The notes under the pieces were generated by a model, which was not told the DNA's origin, searched no databases, and worked only from the letters and a program-made list of their open reading frames with translations. A stretch of DNA of 57,558 bases from JAIBBG01 sp043748015 (GTDB taxonomy: Bacteria > Bacteroidota > Bacteroidia > Flavobacteriales_D > Sanyastnellaceae): the NCBI GenBank assembly GCA_043748015.1, contig JAYTOA010000035.1:1-57558 (forward strand). The letters run 5' to 3'. Position numbers and translations under genes: made by a program. This document shows, one piece after another, positions 25,988 through 35,212 of the stretch; positions within the stretch are counted from its first letter, which is position 1; each line of letters opens with the position of its first letter.

Positions 25988-28261
25988 TTAGTTTATTAGG
26001 CTCTGACGAATGAGATTCAATGCACCTCCGGCTTTAAACCAATCAATCTGTTGAGTATTGTATGTATGATTCACCGCGATGACATCTTTCGTGCCATCGT
26101 CATGAACAAACTCAAGATGCAATTGCTTCTCGGGTGCGAAGTTCAGTAGGTCTGTAAAATTGATGGTGTCATTTTCACGGATCTTGTCGTAGTCGGATTC
26201 ATTTGCAAAAGTCAACGCCAACATTCCTTGCTTCTTCAAATTGGTTTCGTGAATACGCGCAAACGACTTCACAAGTATCGCTTTCACGCCAAGGAATCGA
26301 GGCTGCATAGCGGCGTGTTCACGTGATGAACCTTCACCATAGTTGTGATCTCCAACAACGATAGTCGGAACATTCGCCGCTTTATATGCGCGTTGCACTG
26401 CTGGTACTTCACCGTATTCGCCCGTGAGTTGATTCTTAACGATGTTCTGTTTCTCGTTGAAAAAATTCGTTGCCCCAATCAAAGTATTGTTGGCTATGTT
26501 GTCGAGATGACCTCTGTATCTCAACCATGGACCAGCCATGCTGATATGGTCTGTCGTGCACTTGCCTTTTGCTTTGATCAACAATTTTGCACCTTCAATA
26601 TTTTTTCCGTTCCACTCACCGAATGGAGCGAGAAGCTGAAGTCGCTCACTGTCTTCGGCAACACTGATTTTTACACCGCTACCATCTTCTGCGGGTGCTT
26701 GATACCCCGGGTCTTTCACATCAAAACCTTTCGTTGGCAATTCTTCTCCTGATGGTGGATCAAACTTTACAGTTTCCCCTTTGTCGTTCACCAATGTATC
26801 CGTCATTGGATTGAAAGCAAGATCTCCTGCAATCGCAATCGCTGTAGTCAATTCCGGAGATGCAACAAATGCAAGGGTATTCGGATTACCATCGTTTCTG
26901 CTTTGGAAGTTTCTGTTGAAAGAGTGCACGATGGTGTTCCTCTCTTTTTTCTCCGCGCCTACACGTGCCCACATACCTATGCAAGGACCACATGCATTCG
27001 CATAAACTGTCGCCCCAAGCTCGTTAAATATGTCAATGAATCCGTCGCGCTCAATGGTGTATCTAACAAGTTCGCTACCCGGTGTAATGCTGAATTCAGA
27101 CTTTGGTTTCAAGCCTTTTGCAATGGCTTGTTTAGCTAATGAAGCAGCACGTGAAATGTCTTCGTATGATGAGTTCGTGCAACTTCCAATCAATCCAACT
27201 TCCACTTTTGTAGGCCAGCTGTTCTTCGCTGCGGCGGCTTTCATCTCTGAAACAGGTGTTGCAAGATCCGGAGTAAATGGACCATTGAGATGTGGCTCCA
27301 ATTCACTCAAGTTGATCTCGATCACCTGATCGAAATATTTTTCCGGATTGGCATATACTTCGTCATCACCTGTCAGGTGTGCTTTGATGCTATTTGCAAG
27401 ATCAGCTACTGCAGCTCGATCCGTGCTGCGCAGGTATCGCTCCATGCTATCATCATATCCAAACGTCGAAGTGGTTGCTCCAATCTCTGCGCCCATGTTG
27501 CAGATGGTGCCTTTTCCTGTGCAACTCAACCCAATGGCACCATCACCAAAATATTCTACGATGGCTCCTGTACCGCCTTTCACAGTAAGGATTCCTGCAA
27601 CTTTAAGAATGACATCTTTTGCAGAGGCCCAACCGCTGAGTTTGCCGGTGAGTTTAATACCAATCAGTTTTGGAAATTTAAGTTCCCATGCCATCCCGGC
27701 CATCACGTCCATTGCATCTGCACCTCCCACTCCGATGGCTACCATGCCCAATCCGCCGGCGTTAACCGTATGAGAATCTGTACCTATCATCATTCCACCC
27801 GGGAAAGCATAATTTTCCAGTACAACCTGGTGAATAATTCCTGCACCCGGCTTCCAGAAACCTATACCGTATTTATCAGAAATGGACGAAAGAAAATTGA
27901 AGACTTCATTGTTTTTGTTGAGCGAATCTTGCAAGTCTTGCTTCGATCCTACCCGTGCCTGAATCAAGTGATCGCAGTGTACGGTGCTTGGTACAGCCAC
28001 TTTTTTACGACCTGCTTGCATGAATTGCAGCAAAGCCATCTGTGCGGTGGCATCTTGCATGGCAACTCTATCGGGCGCGAAATCGACATAACTCATACCA
28101 CGACCGTAGGCTTCTGTGGCATTGCCTTCCCACAGATGAGCGTAGAGAATTTTTTCTGTAAGTGTTAAAGGCTTACTTGTCACTTTGCGCGCGGCTTCTA
28201 TGCGCTCAGGGAAGCGGCTGTAAACCGCTTTTATCATGTCGAGATCGTATACTTTGCTCAT
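25988..28261 (-). CDS. acn: Aconitate hydratase
   Basis: A 757-residue TCA-cycle enzyme that isomerises citrate to isocitrate with a [4Fe-4S] cluster. Cluster ligands appear in GLIGSCTNSSYED (Cys about 358) and ACGPCIGMW (two Cys about 424-427). The active-site stretches GTDSHTVNAGGLG and NYGEGSSREHAA are present. The length and sequence style match the mitochondrial-type aconitase found in Bacteroidota rather than E. coli AcnA or AcnB. The two exported proteins downstream are separated by only 18 bases each, an odd pairing for a central metabolic enzyme. Confidence 0.96.
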   Translation of the reverse strand: MSKVYDLDMIKAVYSRFPERIEAARKVTSKPLTLTEKILYAHLWEGNATEAYGRGMSYVDFAPDRVAMQDATAQMALLQFMQAGRKKVAVPSTVHCDHLIQARVGSKQDLQDSLNKNNEVFNFLSSISDKYGIGFWKPGAGIIHQVVLENYAFPGGMMIGTDSHTVNAGGLGMVAIGVGGADAMDVMAGMAWELKFPKLIGIKLTGKLSGWASAKDVILKVAGILTVKGGTGAIVEYFGDGAIGLSCTGKGTICNMGAEIGATTSTFGYDDSMERYLRSTDRAAVADLANSIKAHLTGDDEVYANPEKYFDQVIEINLSELEPHLNGPFTPDLATPVSEMKAAAAKNSWPTKVEVGLIGSCTNSSYEDISRAASLAKQAIAKGLKPKSEFSITPGSELVRYTIERDGFIDIFNELGATVYANACGPCIGMWARVGAEKKERNTIVHSFNRNFQSRNDGNPNTLAFVASPELTTAIAIAGDLAFNPMTDTLVNDKGETVKFDPPSGEELPTKGFDVKDPGYQAPAEDGSGVKISVAEDSERLQLLAPFGEWNGKNIEGAKLLIKAKGKCTTDHISMAGPWLRYRGHLDNIANNTLIGATNFFNEKQNIVKNQLTGEYGEVPAVQRAYKAANVPTIVVGDHNYGEGSSREHAAMQPRFLGVKAILVKSFARIHETNLKKQGMLALTFANESDYDKIRENDTINFTDLLNFAPEKQLHLEFVHDDGTKDVIAVNHTYNTQQIDWFKAGGALNLIRQSLIN

Positions 28262-28457
28262 TTATTTCCTTGATTTTTTACGGTTGCGAAGATAGCGAGT
28301 AATTCACGCCATGTAAAGTCGTAAAACGACGACTGTTATGAGTACTATTACGTTGGAAACTGGGATATGAATCGAATTCAAACTTTCACCTTGAAAAGGA
28401 AGATTGATTCAATTTCGGTGCATTGAATGAGAGATGAACGCTCTGTTTTTCGCGGTT

Positions 28458-28997
28458 TCAATTGTCGAGATAAAAATCAATCAATCCTTCCGGAGCACTT
28501 ATGCGTACTTCCTTTTTCTTTTTATCGATTTCATCAATGAAACCACCATTCAAAGGAAGGAGAATTTCTATTTTTCCGAATAGAATCACCATAAGCGGAT
28601 TGTTTGCAGTTTCTTGAATTGATGTGATTTTGCCGATTGGACCTTTTTCCGAATCGATTGCATTATAGCCTATGATTGATCGAAGTTCAACCTTTTCAGC
28701 ATCGTCTTCACTCAAGTCTTTAGGGTCAATGTATATAGAACATCTTACCAATTCTTTCGCGCTTTCTTCTGTATCGATACCGTCGAGTTTTACTTTGTTG
28801 GTTGTGTTGGTCTTGTATTCAATAAGTGTGATGAAGTATGGTATCAATTCGCCTTTTACCTCAACAAATATTTGTTCAAGATGATTGTAATCACGGTTAT
28901 TGGCCGTATCGAGTGCAGCAGTCAATTCTCCTTTGTAGCCATGCAGCTTAGGGAAGTAGCCAATTTTATGAAGTGCCGATTTATCCGGAGTTGTCAT
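28458..28997 (-). CDS. rimM: Ribosome maturation factor RimM
   Basis: A 179-residue cytoplasmic factor that binds ribosomal protein S19 and assists maturation of the 30S head. The N-terminal RimM domain (about 8-90) has IGYFPKLHGYKGELTA. The C-terminal PRC-barrel (about 95-175) has IGYNAIDSEKGPIGKI and MVILFGKIEILLPL. The gene follows rpsP on the same strand, the common order, but a strong intrinsic terminator and 152 bases lie between them. RimM is therefore either expressed by read-through or from its own promoter. Confidence 0.93.
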   Translation of the reverse strand: MTTPDKSALHKIGYFPKLHGYKGELTAALDTANNRDYNHLEQIFVEVKGELIPYFITLIEYKTNTTNKVKLDGIDTEESAKELVRCSIYIDPKDLSEDDAEKVELRSIIGYNAIDSEKGPIGKITSIQETANNPLMVILFGKIEILLPLNGGFIDEIDKKKKEVRISAPEGLIDFYLDN

Positions 28998-29097
28998 GGA
29001 TATTGAATTTGAGAATTAGAGTTTCGAGATTATTTTAGAGGAAGAAGTTGAAAGGTGCCGCCTGCTCTAAATTAACTCTGAACGCCAAACTTTGAAC

Positions 29098-29131
29098 TAA
29101 AAAAAAACCACCCATAAAAACAGGTGGTCTT
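29098..29131 (-). terminator. Rho-independent terminator downstream of rpsP
   Basis: On the minus strand ACCACC pairs with GGTGGT (29123-29128 with 29107-29112) around a ten-base loop. It is followed by at least seven T residues (29101-29107 read as A on the plus strand). It sits about 20 bases after the rpsP stop and before rimM. Confidence 0.85.
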
Positions 29132-29149
29132 TTAAGTCTATAACACGAT

Positions 29150-29773
29150 TTATGCTTCAGTGCTTTCTGCTGCCGGAGCGTCTGCTGCCGGAGTTTCTTC
29201 TGCTGCAGGTGCTTCTTCCACAGCTGGTGCCACTTCGGCTACCGGTGCTTCTTCAACAACCGGTGCTGCTGCTGCCACTGCTGCTGCTGCTTCTGCATTT
29301 GCTTGCGCCGATGCTGATTCCGCTGCTGCTGTCATTGCTTTCAATCTGTTCTGATTCACTTCGCGCTCATGCTTTAATGCATCAACGATAGCGTCCGATT
29401 TTGCCTTCACAAGACCGTCCTTCTTTGCCTGAATCTTGTCTGATTTCGTTGCAATCCATACTTCGAATTTCTTGTCGGCCTCCTCTTGTGTCATTGCTCC
29501 TTTTGCAACGCCTTTTGTAAGGTGTTGACGGAGTAACACTCCTGTGTAGCTAAGCATCGCACGAACGGTATCCGTTGGTTGCGCGCCATTGTTCAACCAG
29601 CCAATAGCCTTCTCATTGTCGAGTTGGATAGTCGCAGGGTTGGTGTTGGGATTATAGCTTCCGATACGCTCGATGAATTTTCCATCTCTTGGTGAACGTG
29701 AATCTGCTGCTACGATGTGGAAAAAAGGTTTACTTTTCTTACCGTGACGTTGAAGTCTGAGTTTTACTGCCAT
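29150..29773 (-). CDS. rpsP: 30S ribosomal protein S16 with long acidic Ala-rich tail
   Basis: A 207-residue ribosomal protein. The first 80-90 residues are canonical S16 (AVKLRLQRHGKKSKPFFHIVAADSRS cut by the usual turns, then RDGKFIERIGSYNPN). A charged helical linker (about 90-145) and a low-complexity Ala/Pro/Glu/Val tail (about 146-207) follow. E. coli S16 is about 82 residues; tails of this kind are common in Bacteroidota. The Ala codons GCTGCTGCT produce a long, meaningless Leu-rich frame on the other strand. A consensus promoter lies upstream. Confidence 0.96.
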   Translation of the reverse strand: MAVKLRLQRHGKKSKPFFHIVAADSRSPRDGKFIERIGSYNPNTNPATIQLDNEKAIGWLNNGAQPTDTVRAMLSYTGVLLRQHLTKGVAKGAMTQEEADKKFEVWIATKSDKIQAKKDGLVKAKSDAIVDALKHEREVNQNRLKAMTAAAESASAQANAEAAAAVAAAAPVVEEAPVAEVAPAVEEAPAAEETPAADAPAAESTEA

Positions 29774-29832
29774 GTGTTTTTGTTTGTTGGGTGCGAAACC
29801 CGGTTAACAATTGATTTTAAATTTGAGGGGTG

Positions 29833-29862
29833 CAAATGTAATAAGCTCCCTTTCTAAAACAA
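29833..29862 (-). promoter_or_regulatory. Promoter of rpsP
   Basis: On the minus strand TTG (29860-29862) and TACATTTG (29833-29840) are separated by exactly 19 bases, a textbook match to the Bacteroidota promoter. The predicted start near 29827 leaves a leader of about 54 bases before the rpsP ATG at 29773. Confidence 0.65.
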
Positions 29863-29942
29863 GCCGCTTTTGAAAAAAAACTCCTATGAGCAAATATATT
29901 ACCGCAGCAGGCCTTTTATTCGTCCTCGCGTGTAACACATAA

Positions 29943-30764
29943 ATGAACTTGAAACAAGACATATTGAATGCGTTTGTCGCGGCTGTGAATGGCCATGACA
30001 TTGAGAAAATGGGCGAGTTAATGTCGAAGGATCATGCTTTTGTGACAGCCGATCAGCGCAGATTTGATTCCCAAAAGGTGGCCTTGGAATCCTGGAAGAA
30101 TTTTTTCGACATTTTCCCTGACTACCAATTCGACGTGGTGGAAATCAGCGAATCAACCTCAGGTTTGATCATTATCGCTAATGCATCAGGTAGTTTCAGA
30201 GGTAAAAAGGAGGTGGCAAAAAGTTTTTTGATTCCCATGTCCGTGAAAGTAGGCATCGACGCAAATCAAATCAGTGAATGGCAAGTTTTCGCCAATCCGA
30301 GAAAAATTGCTGAAATCATGAATTATGCGCCCGCGAGGGACATGTCCAATCTCGGTGTCACAGGATTGGGTGGCGCGTTTTTTAAGGCCAAGGATCCTAA
30401 ATCATTGTGTGCCTGGTATGATCAACATCTGGGAACAACTTTTAAAGGCACGCAATCATGCTATTATCAATGGAGTGAACGTGTTCATCCGGAAACCATC
30501 GGGTCTACTTCTTTCGGAGTATTTGGCGAGAAGTCGAGCTATTTCGATCCTTCTGAGTCGCAGTTCATGTTCAATTTCAGAGTGAATAATCTGGACGGAT
30601 TGATGGCTAAATTGAAGAAAGAAAGTGTGCAAGTGATTGGCGAAGTCGAGAAATATGATTACGGTAATTTCGGCTGGATTGTAGATCCGGAAGGAAACAA
30701 AATTGAACTGTGGGAACCGGTTGATGCAGTTCTCGATGCTTATGAACAAGAACAAGGTAGATAG
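29943..30764 (+). CDS. SnoaL-like / VOC-domain fusion protein
   Basis: A 273-residue soluble protein with two small-molecule-binding folds. Residues 1 to about 125 resemble the SnoaL/NTF2-like cone (FVAAVNGHDIEKMGELMSKDHAFV). Residues about 140-270 resemble a VOC (glyoxalase/bleomycin resistance) domain with AKDPKSLCAWYDQHLG and the terminal WIVDPEGNKIELWEP, whose Glu is the usual metal ligand. Each fold exists alone in many enzymes and resistance proteins; the fusion is less common. The substrate is unknown. Its 3' end overlaps the next gene by 23 bases. Confidence 0.8.
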   Translation: MNLKQDILNAFVAAVNGHDIEKMGELMSKDHAFVTADQRRFDSQKVALESWKNFFDIFPDYQFDVVEISESTSGLIIIANASGSFRGKKEVAKSFLIPMSVKVGIDANQISEWQVFANPRKIAEIMNYAPARDMSNLGVTGLGGAFFKAKDPKSLCAWYDQHLGTTFKGTQSCYYQWSERVHPETIGSTSFGVFGEKSSYFDPSESQFMFNFRVNNLDGLMAKLKKESVQVIGEVEKYDYGNFGWIVDPEGNKIELWEPVDAVLDAYEQEQGR

Positions 30765-31320
30765 ATTGAATGGGTTTTTACTTCGCTTCAGATTTTGCGC
30801 TGTGGCCTTAATGCTCTGCCTTACATTTAAAAATGCCATGGCTCAGTATGAAGATAGTCCACTGAAAGGAGAGCGCTGGGCAACAATTTCCGGGGGTATA
30901 ACTTCCATGGATTATTTGTCTTGGCAGGGTATGGGCTCGATATCTATTCGTGGTGAAAGCGTGCTCACACAGATAAGACTTGGATATTCGCAAGAGTTGA
31001 TTCAACCCAAAGTGGATTCATGTGTTGGTAGAATCAATCGTCTTACTGAGATTGGTTTGTTGTGGGGCGACGGTTGGGCAACAAAGAGGTGGTATGCCAC
31101 TGCTTCAATCGGTTTCGGATTGAACATGCGCATGTTTTGCAGTCATAAATTGTACGAGGACAGATATATCACCGCCATGACCATCGGAGTGCCGGCACAG
31201 ATCGAATTTGGTGTTTACATCAACAATAGTATCGGTATCAATCTGGTGGGTGTGGGTAACTGGAATTTCAGAGCGCCATATGCGGGTGGACATGTTGGTG
31301 TGTTCTATCGACTGAAATAA
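30742..31320 (+). CDS. Hypothetical secreted beta-barrel-like protein
   Basis: A protein of about 192 residues. I chose the ATG at 30742 because it places the signal peptide (FCAVALMLCLTFKNAMAQ) near the N-terminus; upstream ATGs would give a long leader. The mature part has amphipathic strands (SISIRGESVLTQIRLGYSQ, WYATASIGFGLNMRMF, GINLVGVGNWNF) like a small outer-membrane barrel or periplasmic beta protein. I do not recognise a family. It overlaps the SnoaL-VOC gene by 23 bases and is probably co-transcribed with it. Confidence 0.65.
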   Translation: MNKNKVDRLNGFLLRFRFCAVALMLCLTFKNAMAQYEDSPLKGERWATISGGITSMDYLSWQGMGSISIRGESVLTQIRLGYSQELIQPKVDSCVGRINRLTEIGLLWGDGWATKRWYATASIGFGLNMRMFCSHKLYEDRYITAMTIGVPAQIEFGVYINNSIGINLVGVGNWNFRAPYAGGHVGVFYRLK

Positions 31321-31460
31321 TTTTTTCTTGTTGAATTTTTTAGTGATCCATCGCAATACCTTGTTAATGAACAAAAGAGTAGAATTTCAAGCGTGAATGA
31401 TTGAGATTCCTGACTTCACGATTTATACTATGCAAAGATTTTCTTTTCACCTTCGCGCCA

Positions 31461-32165
31461 ATGAATTTGTTTTATCATCCTGATGCACGCAACGGAAACA
31501 CCGTTTTGTTTGATGCTGCTGAAAGTCTGCACATGACGCGTGCGCTTCGCAAGAAGTCGGGTGATGTGATTGATCTCACCGATGGCTGCGGGCATCATTT
31601 CACCGCTTCATTGGATGTGGGAAAAAGAGAAACAACGGCGACAATTATCTCAAGTGAATTTTTTGAGCCAAGAAAAAATTTTCTTGAGGTGGCAATGGCT
31701 CCTACTAAAAACAATGAGCGACTTGAATGGCTTGTGGAAAAAGCTGTAGAAATCGGAATAGATAAAATCTCATTGATACTTTGTGATCATTCAGAACGAC
31801 CTCATCTTAAGACGGATCGACTATTGAAAATTGCAATCTCTGCTATGAAACAAAGTCTGCGATTTTATCTTCCCGAAATATCGCCTCTTATCAAATTCAG
31901 CGATTGGGCTGAGGCTTGTAATCAATCTGTGAAATGCATTGCGTATTGCGACGAGAATTCACCTAGAAGATTGTTGCAGCACACTTTGTTGGTTAACACA
32001 GGAGCTGCCGTAGCAATTGGTCCTGAAGGTGATTTTTCTTCTGCAGAAATTGCTTTCGCATTGAGTAAAGGATTTCATCCTGTGAGTTTGGGTGATGCAC
32101 GTTTGCGAACGGAAACTGCTGCACTTGCTGCTGTGCATACTTTCGAACTGGTAAATCAAAAGTAG
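31461..32165 (+). CDS. rsmE: 16S rRNA (uracil-1498-N3)-methyltransferase
   Basis: A 234-residue SPOUT-class methyltransferase that modifies U1498 of 16S rRNA. I start it at the ATG at 31461 (MNLFYHPDA), as most RsmE proteins begin this way; the in-frame start at 31401 would add 20 unrelated residues. The N-terminal PUA-like part is about 1-70. The knotted C-terminal domain contains EWLVEKAVEIGIDKI, IGPEGDFSSAEI and SLGDARLRTETAALAAV, which form the SAM-binding trefoil knot. It appears complete. Confidence 0.93.
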   Translation: MNLFYHPDARNGNTVLFDAAESLHMTRALRKKSGDVIDLTDGCGHHFTASLDVGKRETTATIISSEFFEPRKNFLEVAMAPTKNNERLEWLVEKAVEIGIDKISLILCDHSERPHLKTDRLLKIAISAMKQSLRFYLPEISPLIKFSDWAEACNQSVKCIAYCDENSPRRLLQHTLLVNTGAAVAIGPEGDFSSAEIAFALSKGFHPVSLGDARLRTETAALAAVHTFELVNQK

Positions 32166-32252
32166 TTTTCTATGACATCGTTCGCATCGTTTCGTAGAAA
32201 ATGTGTCTCGCTCAAATTTTCTATTGCTTGATTCGGGTTTATTTTTACCTCC

Positions 32253-32615
32253 ATGTTCTCGATCATTCGCCTCATAATCCGCATCGCAATGCTGATGCTG
32301 ATTCTCATGCTTGTCCTTGCATACTTTACTAATCCATCTTTGGAAGAATTCAAGAAGGAAGTAAAAACGCAACTCAACAGCAAAGTGAGTGATGAAACAG
32401 GTGATCCTTCACTGGGTTTTATCGCAGAGCTGGGGATGGAATTCACCGATCAAATCATTGAAAATCTTGTGGATCGGAAAGAGTTTTATTTGTGTTCGGT
32501 TTACACGGTTTCTCTACCTGATGGTCAATATCGTTACCTCGGCGCTTTCCGCATGTTTTATCCTTTGCAGGATAAAGATCCACTTGAGAATATCAACCGT
32601 TTCAATATTCATTGA
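32253..32615 (+). CDS. Small membrane-anchored protein (DUF4359-like)
   Basis: A 120-residue protein with one N-terminal transmembrane helix (about 4-25) followed by YFTNPSLEEFKKEV, which resembles DUF4359. The remainder is a soluble domain with FYLCSVYTVSLPDGQYRYLGAF near the end. Function is unknown. Its stop codon (TGA, 32613-32615) shares one base with the ATG of the hexosaminidase gene, so the two genes are translationally coupled. Confidence 0.6.
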   Translation: MFSIIRLIIRIAMLMLILMLVLAYFTNPSLEEFKKEVKTQLNSKVSDETGDPSLGFIAELGMEFTDQIIENLVDRKEFYLCSVYTVSLPDGQYRYLGAFRMFYPLQDKDPLENINRFNIH

Positions 32616-34933
32616 TGAAAAAGATTGTTTTTTTACTTTTTTTGATTGCCGCTTCCTGTAGTGCATTCGGTCAAGGTGGGATTTATCAAATCATTCCCCA
32701 ACCTGCAGAACTTTTTATAGCAAAAGGCATTTTTGAAATCAATAATGAAACGAAAATTTATGTCAATGGTCCATGTCGACCCGAAGCGCAATTTTTTGTG
32801 GACTGGTTGAATGCAGCAACAGGAAAAAAGTTCGTTCTCCAAGATGCCGATGGACATCTCAATACTAATTTTATTTACTTCTCGACAAACAGTGATGTAT
32901 CAAAAGCTCATGATGTCAAGATGCCCAAACTTCCTGGTGATCTTAGTTTGATCAAATTCGATCAAGGGTTTGGTGAGTACAAAATCGCTGTTGATCCACG
33001 CGGAATTATGGTTTCTGCAAATTTCAACGCCGGTATGTTTTATGGCGTACAAACATTGCGACAAATGCTTCCTGTAAGCGCAGAATCAGGTTTATTGAAA
33101 TTGCCATATCAATTAACGGCGGCACGAATTACAGATAAACCGGCATTTATTCATCGCGGAATGTTGCTCGATTGTAGTCGACATTTTATGACGAAGGATT
33201 TTGTAAAAAAGTACATCGATTTACTCGCTTACTACAAAATGAATGTGCTGCATTGGCATCTCACAGAAGATCAAGGCTGGCGAATTGAGATTGAAAAGTA
33301 TCCACTGCTCACGGAAGTTGGCGCATGGAGAACGGAGGCCGATGGCAGTCGATATGGCGGATTTTATACGAAGAAAGATATCCGTGAAATTGTTGCTTAT
33401 GCAAATTCAAGACATGTCACCATCATTCCTGAGATTGAATTACCGGGACATTCATCTGCCGCTATTGCTGCTTATCCTGAGTTGAGTTGCACGGGCGAAA
33501 AAATCAACGTGCAAACGGAATGGGGCGTGTTCAAAGACATCTATTGCGCCGGTAACGATAGCACTTTTACATTTCTGGAAAATGTATTGACTGAAGTGTG
33601 CGAGCTTTTTCCGGGAAAGTATATTCACATAGGCGGTGATGAAGCGCCAAAATTTCGTTGGGAACATTGTGAGAAGTGTCAAAAGCGAATGAAGGATAAC
33701 AAACTCAAAAATGAAAACGAGTTGCAATCTTATTTTATTAAACGCATTGCAAAATTTTTGGAAGGAAAAGGAAAAACAATCATTGGTTGGGATGAAATAC
33801 TGGATGGAGAAATTCCATCTGATGCTGTAGTGCAGAGTTGGCGCGGAATGGCTGGCGGTCTCACTGCTGCGAAGATGGGGCACGATGTTGTCATGTCGCC
33901 CACGAGTCATTGCTATTTTGATTACGATCTCGATGCGATTGATGTGAAAAAAGTTTTTGGTTTTGAAGTAGTTCCAATTGGACTTACACCTCTGGAATCA
34001 ACACATGTCATAGGGGGGGAATGCAATATGTGGACTGAACATGCGCCTCAGGAATTGGTCGATAGCAAAGTTTTTCCGCGCTTACTCGCTTTTTCTGAAA
34101 TGATGTGGACATTCTCCGAAAATCGAAATTTTGATGAATTCAATTTGCGTCTTACCACTCATTACGACAGATTGAAAGCCATGAAAGTGGACTATGGATT
34201 CCCTGCCGTACCGGCTATTTTAAAAGCAAGTTTGAATGCTGACGGCAAAATGCAAGTCGATATTGAACGCAATTTATCCGATACTAAAATTCTTTATCAT
34301 TTCATTCTGCGCAACGGTAAAAGTGTTGCCGAAGCGAGCGATGTTTATGTCAATTACGAGAAACCGATTGAGATAACCGGACCAACGACCATCGAGGCGC
34401 GGGTGTATTACAAGGATAAAATTTATTCTAAGAATTTAATTCGATCTTTTGATCCTCACAAAGCAGCAGGGAAGGAGATCAAGCTCGCCAACAAGCCATC
34501 GGATTTTTACATGGCAAGTGGAATGAACGCGCTGATTGATGGTTGTATCGGCTCTGAGAATTTTCGCGATGGAATCTGGCAAGCCGTGCAAGGTGCCGAT
34601 ATGATTGCGGTTATTGATCTTGGTACTACACAGGAAATTACTTCTATTTCAACCAACTGGTTTCATTATGGAAATGCATGGGTTTTTCGCCCTTCTCATC
34701 TAGAATACCAATGGAGTAATGATGGCATAGAATGGAAAAAATTGGCTGATGTTCTGCCAGGAATCGCAGAAACTGAAAAAGGAGAAATCATTGTGCCCAT
34801 GCGATCAACTTTTCCGAAGCAATCCGCTCAGTTCATCAGAATGATCGCTCACAACAACGGTCCTTGTCCCGCATGGCACGACGCACCCGGTGAGCCGAGT
34901 TGGTTGTTTTGTGATGAGATTGTTGTGAAGTAA
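32615..34933 (+). CDS. Beta-N-acetylhexosaminidase (GH20)
   Basis: A 772-residue secreted glycosidase that removes terminal N-acetylglucosamine or N-acetylgalactosamine, for example from chitin oligomers or host glycans. The signal peptide ends near residue 20. The GH20b-type N-terminal domain is about 20-155. The catalytic barrel is about 160-505, with NVLHWHLTEDQGWRIEIEKY cut at its middle, and IHIGGDEAPK carrying the catalytic Asp-Glu pair near 340. A CBM32/F5-8C-like domain sits at the C-terminus (about 630-772). The ATG at 32615 overlaps the preceding stop codon. Confidence 0.93.
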   Translation: MKKIVFLLFLIAASCSAFGQGGIYQIIPQPAELFIAKGIFEINNETKIYVNGPCRPEAQFFVDWLNAATGKKFVLQDADGHLNTNFIYFSTNSDVSKAHDVKMPKLPGDLSLIKFDQGFGEYKIAVDPRGIMVSANFNAGMFYGVQTLRQMLPVSAESGLLKLPYQLTAARITDKPAFIHRGMLLDCSRHFMTKDFVKKYIDLLAYYKMNVLHWHLTEDQGWRIEIEKYPLLTEVGAWRTEADGSRYGGFYTKKDIREIVAYANSRHVTIIPEIELPGHSSAAIAAYPELSCTGEKINVQTEWGVFKDIYCAGNDSTFTFLENVLTEVCELFPGKYIHIGGDEAPKFRWEHCEKCQKRMKDNKLKNENELQSYFIKRIAKFLEGKGKTIIGWDEILDGEIPSDAVVQSWRGMAGGLTAAKMGHDVVMSPTSHCYFDYDLDAIDVKKVFGFEVVPIGLTPLESTHVIGGECNMWTEHAPQELVDSKVFPRLLAFSEMMWTFSENRNFDEFNLRLTTHYDRLKAMKVDYGFPAVPAILKASLNADGKMQVDIERNLSDTKILYHFILRNGKSVAEASDVYVNYEKPIEITGPTTIEARVYYKDKIYSKNLIRSFDPHKAAGKEIKLANKPSDFYMASGMNALIDGCIGSENFRDGIWQAVQGADMIAVIDLGTTQEITSISTNWFHYGNAWVFRPSHLEYQWSNDGIEWKKLADVLPGIAETEKGEIIVPMRSTFPKQSAQFIRMIAHNNGPCPAWHDAPGEPSWLFCDEIVVK

Positions 34934-35212
34934 GTGTCTTACGCTTCTCAACGTGGTCTCTATAATATTTGTGATTTGTAATTTGAGATTTGAGCTGAAC
35001 CGTGAAAGCCCTGTAATAGATCAGGGATGATTTTTTCTTTTGAGTAATCCGTCTAGCTCGTTGTTTGCGAATTTGCGAATTGTGATTTTCGATTTGAGAA
35101 GTGAGTCGCAGGGTGATTTTGAGTCATCACCTTCGGAAAAATCTCTATTGCCTTAGAGCGCAATTAACCAAAGAAGAGCACCACGCGTAAATCACAGATT
35201 ACAAATCAAAAA
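34934..35212. repeat. Intergenic AATTTG-type word repeats
   Basis: This 279-base gap carries variants of a short word close to GATTTGTAATTTGAGATTTG at about 34970-34995 and 35065-35100. It recurs in inverted form at 35188-35220, where it reaches the end of the ferredoxin gene. The same word family recurs at 38040-38070 and 38165-38195. I see no CDS or RNA gene. Confidence 0.5.

Noticed and set aside
27290..28168. 292-codon frame antisense to aconitase
   Set aside because: It is a mirror of conserved aconitase codons and has many Cys, His and Ser but no domain.
29152..29391. Leu/Ala-rich frames on the plus strand inside rpsP
   Set aside because: They are the complement of GCT-type Ala codons in the S16 tail.
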